Below are positions 13,126 to 23,824 of a DNA stretch of 64,000 nt, piece after piece. The position numbers and the translations under genes are program-made. This DNA comes from Heracleum sosnowskyi (lineage: Eukaryota > Streptophyta > Magnoliopsida > Apiales > Apiaceae). The stretch spans positions 137,275,228 to 137,339,227 of the forward strand of contig CM061235.1 of the NCBI GenBank assembly GCA_030848705.1, written 5' to 3'. Below the pieces are notes generated by a model that searched no databases, was not told the origin of the DNA, and saw only the letters and a list, made by a program, of their open reading frames with translations. The stretch's first letter is position 1, and each line of letters starts with the position of its first letter.

Positions 13126-13209
13126 GGGTATCAGAGCTATTTGTTTTCGATCTCTAAATTCCTTGTGGGAAATTGAGTGATTTAGCTAGCAAATTTGATA
13201 AAATTAGTT

Positions 13210-16200
13210 ATGACAACTACAGCGTCATACTCGTCTGCTACACTGGGTTCAACTTCGTCTCTATCAACTGTAAGCATTGATGTAAATCATCCGTTCTACT
13301 TGCATCCTTCGGATAGTCCAGGAATGCAGATCGTTTCGATAATCTTGAGTGAGAACAATTATAATCAGTGGAGTAGGTCCATGGAGATTGCATTGTCTTC
13401 AAAGTTCAAACTTGGATTTGTTGATGGATCGTTTCCTAAGCCAGCTGCAAATACGCCTCTTTTGATTCACTGGACTCGCTGCAACAATATGGTAACCTCT
13501 TGGATTCTCAATTCTGTATCTGCAGATATACGTAATAGTGTAGTTTATATGCGATCTGCGGTTGAAATTTGGTTAGATCTTGAAACTAGATATGCTCAGA
13601 GTAATGTCCCAAAACTATTCTCTCTTAGATCTGAAATCTCACACTTAACTCAAGGACAAATGTCAATTGTGAATTATTTCTCTAAATTTCGGGCTGTTCG
13701 AGATGAGTTGGAGTGTGTCGTTAGTAAATCTAGGTGTACTTGTGCTAAGTGTACCTGCAATATAAACAATAGGCTTGATGTTCTTGATCAAGACATTCAG
13801 TTAGCACATTTTTTGATGAGATTAAATGAGCAGTTTACTGGTGTACGTGGTCAGATTCTGTTGATGAAGCCACAACCTAATATCAATCAACGTTACTCAT
13901 TGTTACTTCAAGAAGAAAATCAACGTTCTTTAGCTCTTGCTTCTGTTACTAGTTCAGATTCAATGGCTATGTCTGTTAAGGTCTCTGGCAATAGATTTCA
14001 AAATGTATGAAGTGTACGTAAGACTGAGTCAAGAGATAGAGATTTCAGAGATTCTAAAGAGTCATTGGTGTGCGAATATTGCCACTTAACTGGGCATACA
14101 AAGGACAAATGTTTTTGTTTGCACGGTAATCCTGAATGGCACAAATTGTTTGGTAAACCTAAACCTAAGCCTAGGTTTGGTAATTCTCATAATTCAGGTG
14201 GTACTAAATCTGTGATTGCTGCTCAGGTTTCTGGCTCTACTTTACCTAATGAGATTGTGACTGATACAGTTGGAAGTTCTCTAGATTCTGTGTCTTTCTC
14301 TGATAATCAGTGTAAGCAACTAATTCAGTTTTTGCAAAAATCCATGACTTCTGTGTCTGCTCCTAGTTCCACCTCTGACACCAGCAAATCTGTAATGAAT
14401 ACTCTTACTCCTACTTGGTATAACCCTGTTCATAGCAATCAGTTTGCTGGTACTAGTATTCATTTAGCTCATAATGTACAACCTGAGATGAAGTACACCT
14501 CTGACAATTGGATTGTGGATACGGGTGCTACAGATCATATCACTCCATATTCTAATCTGTTGAGTGATATGACTGTTTTCCAATCTACCCTGCATTTACC
14601 TAATGGAGCCACTGCACAAGTTACGCACATTGGCAACATACAGCTCAGTGAAGAGATTATTTTGTATAATGTACTATGTGTGCCAGCCTTTACTTATAAT
14701 CTGTTGTCTATCTCCAAACTCCTACGTGATACTCAATGTACTGCTACGTTTACTACTCTTGGATGTTCTATTATGGCTCCTTCTTGGGCAAGACCTCTGA
14801 ATATTGGTAGTGTTCATAATGGATTGTATCTACTCAGTCAGGCTAACCTTGGACATCATCATGTTGCTTCGTTGGTGACAAATTCAGAGAAAATCTCTAA
14901 AACTTTACTCTGGCACTACAGGCTTGGCCATGTTTCATCTTCTGTGTTACAATTATTGCCCATTGAAGGTTTGCAGCTAGCCTTACCCCCTTGTGATGGG
15001 TGTAAACTGGGAAAGCAGTCCAGGCTTGTGTTTCATTCTAGTACGTCTATCTCATCTGAGGTGTTTGAGCTTGTGCATATAGATCTCTGGGGTCCATATA
15101 GGCACAAGACTCATGATAACTGTACTATGTTTTTAATCATAGTTGATGACAAGTCCAGAGCTACTTGGATTTACTTGTTGACTGACAAGTCTCAAGTTGC
15201 TTCTTTATTTCCTGCGTTTGTTGAGTATGTTCAGAACCATTTTTCGTTGTCTATCAAGACTGTTCGATCAGATAATGGGTCAGAGTTTGTCAACAAATAT
15301 TTGGCTAAATTCTTTGCTGATAAAGGGATTTTACATCAGACCACATGCGTGTATTCCCCTCAACAGAATGGATTAGTAGAACAAAAACATCGAACTCTGT
15401 TGAATGTTGCTCGTTCTATTCGGTTTCATTCTGGGGTTCCAATCAGTTTTTGGGGCGACTGTGTTTTAACAGCTGTTTATGTGTTGAATAGGACTCCTAT
15501 GGTTCTACTTGGTGGTCGTACTCCGTTTGAGTTACTTTTTCAGAAGGCTCCCATTTTTGATGAGTAAAAGGTGTTTGGCTGTTTGTGTTTTGCTACTGTG
15601 GTTCCTCATCCCACAGATAAGTTTGCACCACGTGCAATCAAAGGTGTCTTTGTTGGTTACCCGTTTGCAAAGAAAGGTTTTAAAATCTTTGATCTACATA
15701 CTAAGAAAGTATTTGTTTCTCGTGATGTTACATTTCATGAGACCATTTTTCCGTTTAAGGATTTACATGAGCCACCTGTGCCTACCTTGTTTCCTATATC
15801 AGGAGTTTTTGCTGACTGTGAGTCTTTAGCCTCTGAGTCTGTTTCATTACATTCCACTTCTCCTACTTCAGTTCATGTACCAAACCCTTCTTTGGATACA
15901 GTTATACCTTCAATCCCGAGTGATATACAGTTACCTATTAATCACGAGGAACCGTTATCAACTGGTGCTTCACCAAGGAATGTTGATACTGCTTCCTTAC
16001 CTGCTGCAATGCGTTCTGAGCATTTACTCTCTCTGCCCGTTCGACCTCACAGAAATAAGAGTATACCAGCTAAGTTTTCTGATTATACTGGCTTACCTTC
16101 GCATTTGAGTAATGCTATACAGTTACATACATCGTTTTCTGCTTCGTGCACATCTTTAGGCTCTCACCTTGCTCAGTATCCTATTGATACTACATCTCTA

Positions 16201-17889
16201 TCCTTTGTGGCCAATGTCACAAAGATCACTGAACTTACTACTTATAAGCAGGCCATTAAACATTCTGTGTGGTGTGAGGCTATAAGTGTCGAGTTGGCTG
16301 CACTTGAGGCTAACAACATTTGGACTCTTCAACCTTTACCCCCTTCTAAACGTGTAGTCGGTTGTAAATGGCTATTCAAAGTTAAGTATCTCTCCAATGG
16401 AACTATGGATCGATACAAAGCACGTTTAGTTGCTAAGGGGTTTACTCAAACGGAGGGCTTAAATTATTTTGAAACGTTTGTTCCCGTGGCCAAAATGTCT
16501 ACACTTCGTATTCTTCTAACAATGGTTGCCAAGCGAAATTGGACTATAAAACAGCTCGATGTTACCAATGCCTTTTTACACGGGGTATTGGATGAGGAGG
16601 TTTATATGGCTTTGCCTCCGGGGTATATTCCTCCAAGCTATGTTCAAGCTCAGTTTGAACATCAAAGGTTAGTTTATAAACTTCTAAAATCCATTTACGG
16701 GCTTAAACAAGCACCTCGTCAATGGTTTATTGCGTTGTCTCGAGCACTCTTGCAGTTTGGGTTTATACAAATTGTCAGTGATTCAAGTCTTTTTCGATTT
16801 GAACGAGGTTCGTCTATTGTGTTTCTTCTCATCTATGTTGATGATATGCTATTGACTGGTAATGACAACTCTATTATTGATGAAGTTTTCGGTTTTCTGG
16901 GCACTCATTTTAAGATCAAGGATCTTGGTCTTCTAGCCTATTTTCTAGGCCTTGAATTCACTCGTACTGACATGGGTATATTTGTGAATCAACATAAGTA
17001 TATGCTGGATGTTGTCAAATATTCTGGTTTGACATCAGCTAAGTCTGCTAGTATTCCTATGGAGCAGCATCATGGTTTGTTGGCAGATGTTACTTCTCCG
17101 TTTTTAACTGCTGTGACTGCTTATCGTCGTGTTGTTGGTCGTTTGATATATTTGACCATTACACGTCCTGATTTAGCGTATCCTGTTCACGTTTTAGCTC
17201 AGTTCATACACTCTCCTCGTGAGTCTCATTGGCAGGCTGCTTTAAAAGTGGTTAAGTATCTTATTGGCACTATCAACCAAGGCTTACTGTTTTCTGCTCA
17301 ACCTCAGTTTACTCTTACGGCTTACTGTGATGCTGACTGGGCTAGTTGTCCCAATACCAGGCTCTCACTCACTGGGTTTTGTGTGTTACTGGGTGATTCT
17401 GTCGTTGCTTGGAAATGCAAGAAGCAGCAAGTTGTCTCGCGTTCCTCAGCAGAGGCTGAGTATCGAGCACTTGCTGATACATGTTGTGAGCTAACCTGGG
17501 TGCTCTCTTTACTTTCTGAGATGCGTATGACTGATACTCCTATTCGCCTTTATTGTGACAATAAGTCAGCCTTACATATTGCTTCCAATCCGGTTTTTCA
17601 TGAGCGTACCAGGCACATTGAGATTGATTGCCACTTGGTACGTCAAAAGCTTCAGCAAGGACTCATTGCTACTCAACATGTTGCCACTCTTGAACAACCT
17701 GCAGATTTGTTTACCAAGGCTTTGGCGTCTACTCATCTTGCTTACCTTCTTTCCAAGTTAGGTGTTTGTCATTTGCCTACACCTTACTTGCAGGGGGATG
17801 TTAACGGTACTACTAGTTCCACCTCAGCAAGAGGACATCTTAGCAAGATCAATACACAGCTCAGCAACAACTCAACAACTTGTAGTTAG
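13210..17889 (+). pseudogene. copia gag-pol polyprotein, broken by two in-frame stops
   Basis: All segments are in one frame: gag 13210-14007, TGA at 14008-14010, then 14011-15564, TAA at 15565-15567, then 15568 to the TAG at 17887-17889. Gag carries a copia gag domain (NNYNQWSRSM). A zinc knuckle follows the first stop (CEYCHLTGHTKDKC). The protease motif is WIVDTGATDH. The integrase has its HHCC region (LWHYRLGH, CDGCKLGK) and core (HIDLWGPY, VRSDNGSEF, QQNGLVEQ). The second stop falls just after the core. Reverse transcriptase shows YVDDMLLTG; RNase H shows YCDADWASC, SSAEAEYRAL and RTRHIEIDCH. There is no frameshift, so decay is by substitution only. The frame runs about 90 bp into the 3' LTR. 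Confidence 0.9.
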
Positions 17890-18022
17890 TTAGTAATTCT
17901 GTTATACACACTAGACTATATAAGGCAATGATGTAAAGAGTGTTGGGTCTTGTAACAAACTATCATCTTCTTCATCTATTCAAGATACATACATTCATTC
18001 TGCAACTATATGTTTTCTATCA
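17799..18022 (+). repeat. copia 3' LTR
   Basis: It begins TGTTAACGG right after the purine tract CAGGGGGA and ends TCTATCA. It holds a TATA-like ACTATATAAGG near 17920. Its final 50 bp equal the 5' stub. At 224 bp it is short for a plant LTR but usual for small copia lineages. Confidence 0.85.
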
Positions 18023-18228
18023 GTTATTTATATTCAAAATAATTCTTTTTTATCTTATTGATGTGAGACTTGGGTTGATATAACTCTACACCAACATGCA
18101 TGCAGGGGAAGAGCTATTTAAAGGTTCAGGTTATACCATGGTGACTGGTGTGTGTGCTGAGATTTGATTATATATTAATATATTGATTATTTGTAACAAC
18201 TAAAACTACGCCAAATTCAATCATTTTC

Positions 18229-18440
18229 TTACAGACAAGCCCGGACTATAAATCCACCATCGGTATCTAATCCAGAGCATTTTGGTCCTTTGGGAGTACC
18301 ATTGCTAAATTTTTGTCCTTGGCCAGTGCAGGCTTGAGGCAAATTCGATCATTTTCTTACGGACAAGCCCAAGGTATAAATTCCACCAATAGCACCCTTA
18401 CGATATTTTTGCCCTCTGCCAGTATACAATTGATAACATC
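18229..18440 (-). pseudogene. Two tandem decayed copies of a cysteine-rich exon
   Basis: Read on the minus strand, 18229 to about 18337 is open and ends in TAA; it contains ACTGQGQKFSNGTPKGPKC and DTDGGFIVRACL. About 130 bp further up the plus strand a diverged copy (about 18357-18430) begins YTGRGQKYRKGA and has lost its middle. The shared nucleotide block ATCATTTTCTTAC-GACAAGCCC marks both copies. No start or signal peptide was found, so this looks like the tail of a duplicated small secreted-peptide gene in decay. I did not recognise the family. Confidence 0.35.
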
Positions 18441-18776
18441 TTTAGTCATACACATAAAATTACTTAAACTTGGATTGTATGGCCAGTGTATAGATCCAAA
18501 GAGGGGAATACAATGATTAAGTGATGGACTATTCAGTTTCTGATATGCAAAAATGCAAAGGGGTGAACACACTTAAATTTTAGAATAAGCTCTCGCTTGG
18601 CTGGCCATTACTTAGTGTTCTTTTCCATTGGTTTTGCCATCTAATTTATATTGAAACCCTGCCATTTGTGTCTTCATCAACTCTTTGGTTAACATTTCAA
18701 ATGACAAACAGAAAAAACCATAAAAATCACAAAATCGAGAACAGTACTATATATTAAATCTTTCCTATTATCTGCC

Positions 18777-18785
18777 TATAAAAAG
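18777..18785 (+). promoter_or_regulatory. TATA box of the AG-peptide gene
   Basis: CTGCCTATAAAAAGG is a textbook TATA box, about 95 bp upstream of the start codon at 18875, which implies a leader of roughly 60 bp. Confidence 0.65.
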
Positions 18786-18874
18786 GGAAACAAAATACAT
18801 GACATGCATTACAAAAACATTTCTCAATAATTATCAAGCTGTAGTCGAAAAAAAATCTGTTTAGCAAATTAGAC

Positions 18875-19072
18875 ATGGGTTTTCAGAAGATTGCTCTAGT
18901 TTTTGCCATCTTTTTCGTGTTTGCAGCAATATCTGTTTCTGCACAAATGTCGCCGTCCAGTGCCCCTCCTCCTAGCACTGATGCAGCAGTTGGACTTATC
19001 TCGTTTGAGTCCATGTTCGTCGGAGTTGTTGGAGTTGCCATTTCATTCTTTGTCCTCAAAGAGATGGCTTGA
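18875..19072 (+). CDS. Arabinogalactan peptide (AG-peptide)
   Basis: This 65-residue, single-exon proprotein should become a tiny GPI-anchored, arabinogalactan-decorated peptide at the plasma membrane and wall. Residues 1-24 form a signal peptide ending VSVSAQ. The short mature part (MSPSSAPPPSTDAA) carries the clustered Ala/Ser-Pro residues that are hydroxylated and glycosylated. The C-terminal tail (VGLISFESMFVGVVGVAISFFVL, quoted here in two parts: VGLISFESMF and VGVVGVAISFFVL) is hydrophobic, as needed for GPI transfer. It ends with the polar KEMA, so the anchor signal is slightly atypical. The length matches AG-peptides. The PIGN gene downstream acts in making such anchors, but adjacency is probably chance. 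Confidence 0.75.
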   Translation: MGFQKIALVFAIFFVFAAISVSAQMSPSSAPPPSTDAAVGLISFESMFVGVVGVAISFFVLKEMA

Positions 19073-20842
19073 TTATATCATATCCGGTGGTTTGGTTTTT
19101 GTCGACTGTCTTGAATTTACCACTTGCAGACTGCAGTTTGCTCTTTGTTTTTAAACGGATACACATTTTAAATTTTGTATGTGCACTTATTTAACCATTC
19201 CAAATTCCAAGTATTGATTGAAAACTCTGTTGAATGAGACTGATTTCCTTATAATATACCTGTGTTATAGATTTTGGATTCTTGTATCAGTATGACCAAA
19301 AAAAGCAAAAACAAATCAAGAATGAATCTATTAAATTATAAACTTAAAAATTTATCCAAATAGGAGGAAAACAACCTCTTCTTATTTACAAGCACCCTCT
19401 TCACTTGATAATCAATATACTTATTTAAATAAACGGCGTCTCATCTATATTTTTAATTTTCTCAAATTTTTGAATAATTAATGTTAAAGATTCGAAAATA
19501 TCTTAATTGACTTTAAATTTTTTACTAATGCAGGAAATTAAATATACAATTATAATATTCTTGTTTTCAAGATTTTATTAATGGAGTAAACTAAATATAC
19601 AATTCTAATATTATTGACTTTAAAATCTTTACTAATGGATAAAACTAAATTTACAATTTTAATAGTCTCATAAATTATTTTATTAGAAAATATCTTAATT
19701 GTCTTTTAAATTTTTACTAATGGAGGAAAGTAAATATACAATTTAAATATTCTTGCCTTTATAATATTAGATAAATTCTCAAATTCCTTTTTACTATTTT
19801 CTAACATAAAGGAGAAGACGAGGCGGTGATGTGGCGCCTCTCAAATCGCTTCGATATATACTTCTATATTAGTTTTCAAATTAGTTACCTAATTGAGTAA
19901 TTTTTGAAATGAATGAATGACTAATTTGATACATTTGAACCAAATGAGTGATGACTTTGATAATTATCTCTTTTTTTAATACTATCTTTCAAGAAAGTAA
20001 GTTAAATATGTTATGTTATGTTAAAAATGATTTGTTTAACTGTAAAAAAAAAACTTCAAATGGAGAAAACTAAATATACTATATTAATATTCTTCTAAAC
20101 TTATTCCAATTTATTTACTAATTTTTATTTAATATCTTTTAATCGAGGAAAATAATAAAGAAGACGATTTGTAAGATGCAAGACGATTTGAGTAGAAAAT
20201 ATCTAAATTGGCTTTTAAATATTTAGTAATGGAAATATTAATTAACTTATATTCTCCTAAACTTTCTTCTTAAGTCAAATAACTATCTTAATATTGTCCT
20301 AAAATTTATCTTTAAGTCAAATTATGATGTTAATATTTTTTCAAATTTTATTTTGAACTTAAAGCTATCATTTTAATATTCTAATATATTTTTTCTTGAA
20401 TTTCTAAAATTTATCTTGAAATCATATTATTATATTTAAATTCTCCTAAAAAAATTATTAGAAATTATGTTATTATAATTTTTTTTTTAAAAACTCACGT
20501 TTAATTTATCTATATGTTTTACATGTACATTAAAAATTATTTTTAAAAAATTTTTATCTTCTAATTATGTAGAAGATAAAACTTACAAAAAATGCAATTT
20601 TTTATATAATAAAATAAAATATAGGAGCCTTACTTTTTTTCATTTCTTTTCTCGAGTACCTATATTTTAAACAATAAAAATTAGAATTTTGAAAAAGATT
20701 TGAATTAAATTTTATGATATATAAAATTGCTTAAGTAATTAATTTATTTTATGTTCAATTTGGTAACAACGAGAAAACGGGATGTTTAACGAGATAGAGA
20801 TTAATTAGGAGGAACATATTATATGTTAGAATTTAATATTTA
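19073..20842. repeat. AT-rich spacer with degenerate short tandem repeats
   Basis: From about 19490 to 20270 the theme GAAAATATCTTAATTG, TTTTTACTAATGGA, GGAAA-TAAATATACAATT and AATATTCTT recurs at least four times with variable spacing (for example near 19495, 19565, 19630, 19690 and 20200). There is no coding frame and no clear transposon ends. The remainder is simple AT-rich sequence. Confidence 0.6.
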
Positions 20843-21108
20843 CTAGCCTATAACCCGTGCAAGGCACGAGCCATCAAAGACAATTAAAAATCAATATGAT
20901 AAATTATAAAATAAGAAATTTAAATATTAATTGCAATATATAAAAAATAAATAATTAATACAAATGGGGTGAGGAAGATAAATGAGACATTATTAATATT
21001 ATTTTATTATTTATTAAAATAATCTATAATATATTATTTTGAAAGTTAACATGTTTTAATTAAAAAAAGTAATTTCCCGTGATATTTTCAGAAGTGTTTT
21101 AATTATAG

Positions 21109-21796
21109 GGTTTTTTCATAAATATCCCATTCCAAAAATATTTTTGCAAAAATACCTTTTCAATTTTTTTTTTTTGCGAAAATACCATCTTATTTGCAAA
21201 AATACCTTCTACAAACTGCAATCAAAATCAACCAGAGATGCAACTTGTTAATAATGTTGTTTTTCCGGCGTCCTGATTGTAAACAACACTAAAATCAGGG
21301 TAGGTTAGGGTTTAGAGTATAGGGACAACCTAAACCTAAACCTAAGTCCGAATTATTCGTCATTCTTAATATTTCTAAAATCCAAAATAGAAACATTGAA
21401 CCCCAACAGTTAACTATTGAACCCAGGGTAAACCAAGACCACAAATTTACCCCTTTTATTAATATTTTTTTTTTGAATTCTTAGCTGTTTTTTCAATTTT
21501 TTTTAAAAAGTTGCATATGGTTGCATCTAGTTCAACCACATATGCAACTGGATGCAAACTACGTAGGTTGTATTTGAAAAGTTGCATCCAGTTGCATCTA
21601 GTTGGAATAACACATGCAACCCAATGCAACCTAGGTTGTATTTAGTTGCAGAACGTATTTTTGCAAAAATCTTTTTAAAAGATGGTATTTTCGCAAATTA
21701 TTTTTAAAAAGAAGGTATTTTTGTAAATATTTTGAGAAGATGGTAAAATCGCAAAAAAAACTTTAAAAAAGTGGTATTTTTGATAAATATCTTTAA
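21109..21796. mobile_element. Inverted-repeat element nested in the Helitron
   Basis: The left arm (CATAAATATCCCATTCC, TTTTTGCAAAAATACCTT, GCGAAAATACCATCTT) reappears inverted on the right (AAGATGGTATTTTCGC, AAGAAGGTATTTTTG, GTGGTATTTTTGATAAATAT), giving arms of about 100-150 bp. The middle carries GTTGCATCTAGTT-type short repeats. It interrupts a Helitron repeat unit. I could not define a target-site duplication, so the superfamily is open (Mutator-like is possible). Confidence 0.55.
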
Positions 21797-21984
21797 CTAT
21801 ATTAATTGTATTTGTTAAAAAAAAATACGTTGACATGTTAAAATATGTAAGTTTTTTTAAATAATTAAAAGCATTAAAATACATTTTAAAATAAACAAGT
21901 AAGGGTTGCATTGATATTTTTGGAAAAAGAGATTTTATTGAAAATAAATATAAATGGTAATATGTTAATTTAAAGGTAATTATT

Positions 21985-22990
21985 GTGCGTGATATTTTTA
22001 GAAAAAATAGTAGATTTTGTTACAAAAAAAGTGTTTTAATGATAAAACGCAATCAGCTAATTACTATTTTTATATTATTTTATTATTTATTATAAAAGAT
22101 AATATGTTTTAATATCAAGATAATTTTCCGTGATATTTTTGAAAGAATGGTAGATTTTGTTAAAAAAAAGTGTTTTAATGATAAAAGGTAATAAGTTAGT
22201 TAGTATTTTTCTATTATTTATTATTAATGGTAATATATTTTAAATTAAAGATAATTGTCCGTGATATTTTTGAAAAAAGATAGTAGATTTTGTTATAAAA
22301 AGGTGTTTTAAAGATAAAGACAATAAGCTAATTACTATTTTTATATTATTTTATTAGTTATTATAAAAAGTAATATGTTTTAATTTAAATGTAATTACCG
22401 TGATATTTTTGGAAAAGGAGTAGATTTTGTTACCAAAAGTGTTTTAATAATAAAAGATAATCAGCTCGTTACTATTTTAATATTATTTTCTTATTTATTA
22501 AATAGAATTAATGACCGAAAATCGTAGATTTTGTTACAAAAAGTGTTTTAATGATAAAAGACAATCACCTAGTTACTATTTTTATATTATTTTATTATTT
22601 ATTATAAAAGGTAATATGTTTTAATATCAAGATAATTTCCCGTGATATTTTTGGAAAAAGAGTAGATTTTGTAAAAAAAAGTGTTTTAATGATAAAAAGT
22701 AGTAAGCTAATTAGTATTTTTATGTTATTTATTATTAAAGGTAATATGTTTTAAATTAAAGATAGTTTCCCGTGATATTTTTGAAAAAAAGGAGTAGATT
22801 TTGTTACAAAAAAGTGTTTTAAAGATAAAATTCAATCACCTAATTACTATTTTTATATTATTTTATTAGTTATTATAAAAGGTAATATTTTAATTTAAAT
22901 GTAATTACCCGTGATATTTTTGGAAAAGAGTAGATTTTGTTACAAAAAGTGTTTTAATGATAAAAGTCAATCAACTAGTTAATATTTTTA
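21985..22990. repeat. Tandem array of about 130-145 bp units inside the Helitron
   Basis: The word GTGATATTTTTGGAAAA-GAGTAGATTTTGTTAC, then GTGTTTTAATGATAAAA, AATCAGCTAATTACTATTTT and TAAAAGGTAATATGTTTTAA, recurs about every 130-145 bp. Units start near 21985, 22130, 22260, 22400, 22640, 22770 and 22910, with a unit near 22510 that lacks its first part. This gives seven or eight copies; copies differ by a few bases each. Confidence 0.82.
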
Positions 22991-23086
22991 TATTTTTATA
23001 TTATTTATTAAATAGAATAAATGACCGAAAAACGAAAAACGAAAACCAAAACTTTCAATGTTTCGGCTTTAATAATATAGTATAGA

Positions 23087-23824
23087 TGTATTATGTATTT
23101 TTAAATAGAAGTAGCAATATAAAGTTTTAGAAAAATAAAGTGATTAATATGCTAATATTTGATATAATATTAAAATAATGAAATATATTAAACAATTTCC
23201 CTTTTCTATAATTATTCAAAATTTCGGTTATGAACAATACTAAACGGAGAATTTAAAAAAAACCTTAATTTCATGTTTTAAATATAATTTTATTTTAAAA
23301 CATATTTTTTAGAATAGTTTTTAAAAAATTTGGAGAAATTATTATGAAGTCGCTGTGAATCGCAGCTTAGTAAACTAGTGATTAATATAATACACTACCC
23401 TCTAAAATCATACATTTTTATTATTTGATTTTTTTGATAACTTACATTTTTATTATTTGATTTAATTAAAAATATTAAGTTATGACTACATTATTTTAAT
23501 CCTATTAATCGACCATCAAAAATATATTAATTCGATTTCAAAATATAATTTATTTTACATTTTTTTGTGCAACAGAACTAAAAAATTGTTATTTATATTG
23601 AAATTCAAACACTAAATTTTAATTAATGATTATTGATTAAGTAGATGTTTTTAGGGGTTTTAGTAAAGCAAAGTAGCAACTAAAGCGAGCGATTAAAAAA
23701 ATTAGAGCCGCAGCAAAGGTAGTTTAAACAGAGGCTTAGCAAGTTAACAAATCGGCAACTCTACTACCAAAAAAGTCCATCAATACTCACTATACCACAC
23801 CCTAGTAATTAACACACTTTGAAA
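23087..23824. other. AT-rich PIGN upstream region
   Basis: Mostly AT-rich. The last 150 bp are more balanced (AGCAAAGTAGCAACTAAAGC, then CAATACTCACTATACC) and presumably hold the PIGN promoter and leader. No convincing TATA box was seen. Confidence 0.45.

Larger units (their letters stand above)
13076..18022 (+). mobile_element. Ty1/copia retrotransposon with truncated 5' LTR
   Basis: The element has a primer-binding site (GGTATCAGAGC, 13127-13137, matching initiator methionine tRNA), one long gag-pol frame and a polypurine tract (GCAGGGGGA) just before a 224-bp 3' LTR that runs from TGTTAACGG to TTTTCTATCA (17799-18022). Only the last 50 bp of the 5' LTR survive (13076-13125), identical by eye to the end of the 3' LTR. 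With the 5' LTR promoter gone and the frame broken twice it should be immobile. No target-site duplication can be found because the left end is missing. Confidence 0.9.
18023..18874. other. Spacer between copia and the AG-peptide gene
   Basis: Apart from the minus-strand cysteine-rich repeat exons (18229-18440) and the AG-peptide promoter, this stretch is AT-rich with no recognisable gene. Confidence 0.45.
20843..23086 (-). mobile_element. Non-autonomous Helitron
   Basis: On the minus strand the element starts A|TCTATACTATATTATT at 23086. It ends with a hairpin-forming CGTGCCTTGCACG stretch followed by GGTTATAGG and CTAG|T at 20843, matching the Helitron rules: 5' TC, 3' CTAG, a hairpin just inside the 3' end, and insertion between A and T with no duplication. 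The 5' end continues AAACATTGAAAGTTTTGG, shared with Helitrons at 48167 and 63894. No Rep/helicase is encoded. The interior is filled by a tandem array and interrupted by an inverted-repeat element. Confidence 0.8.
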
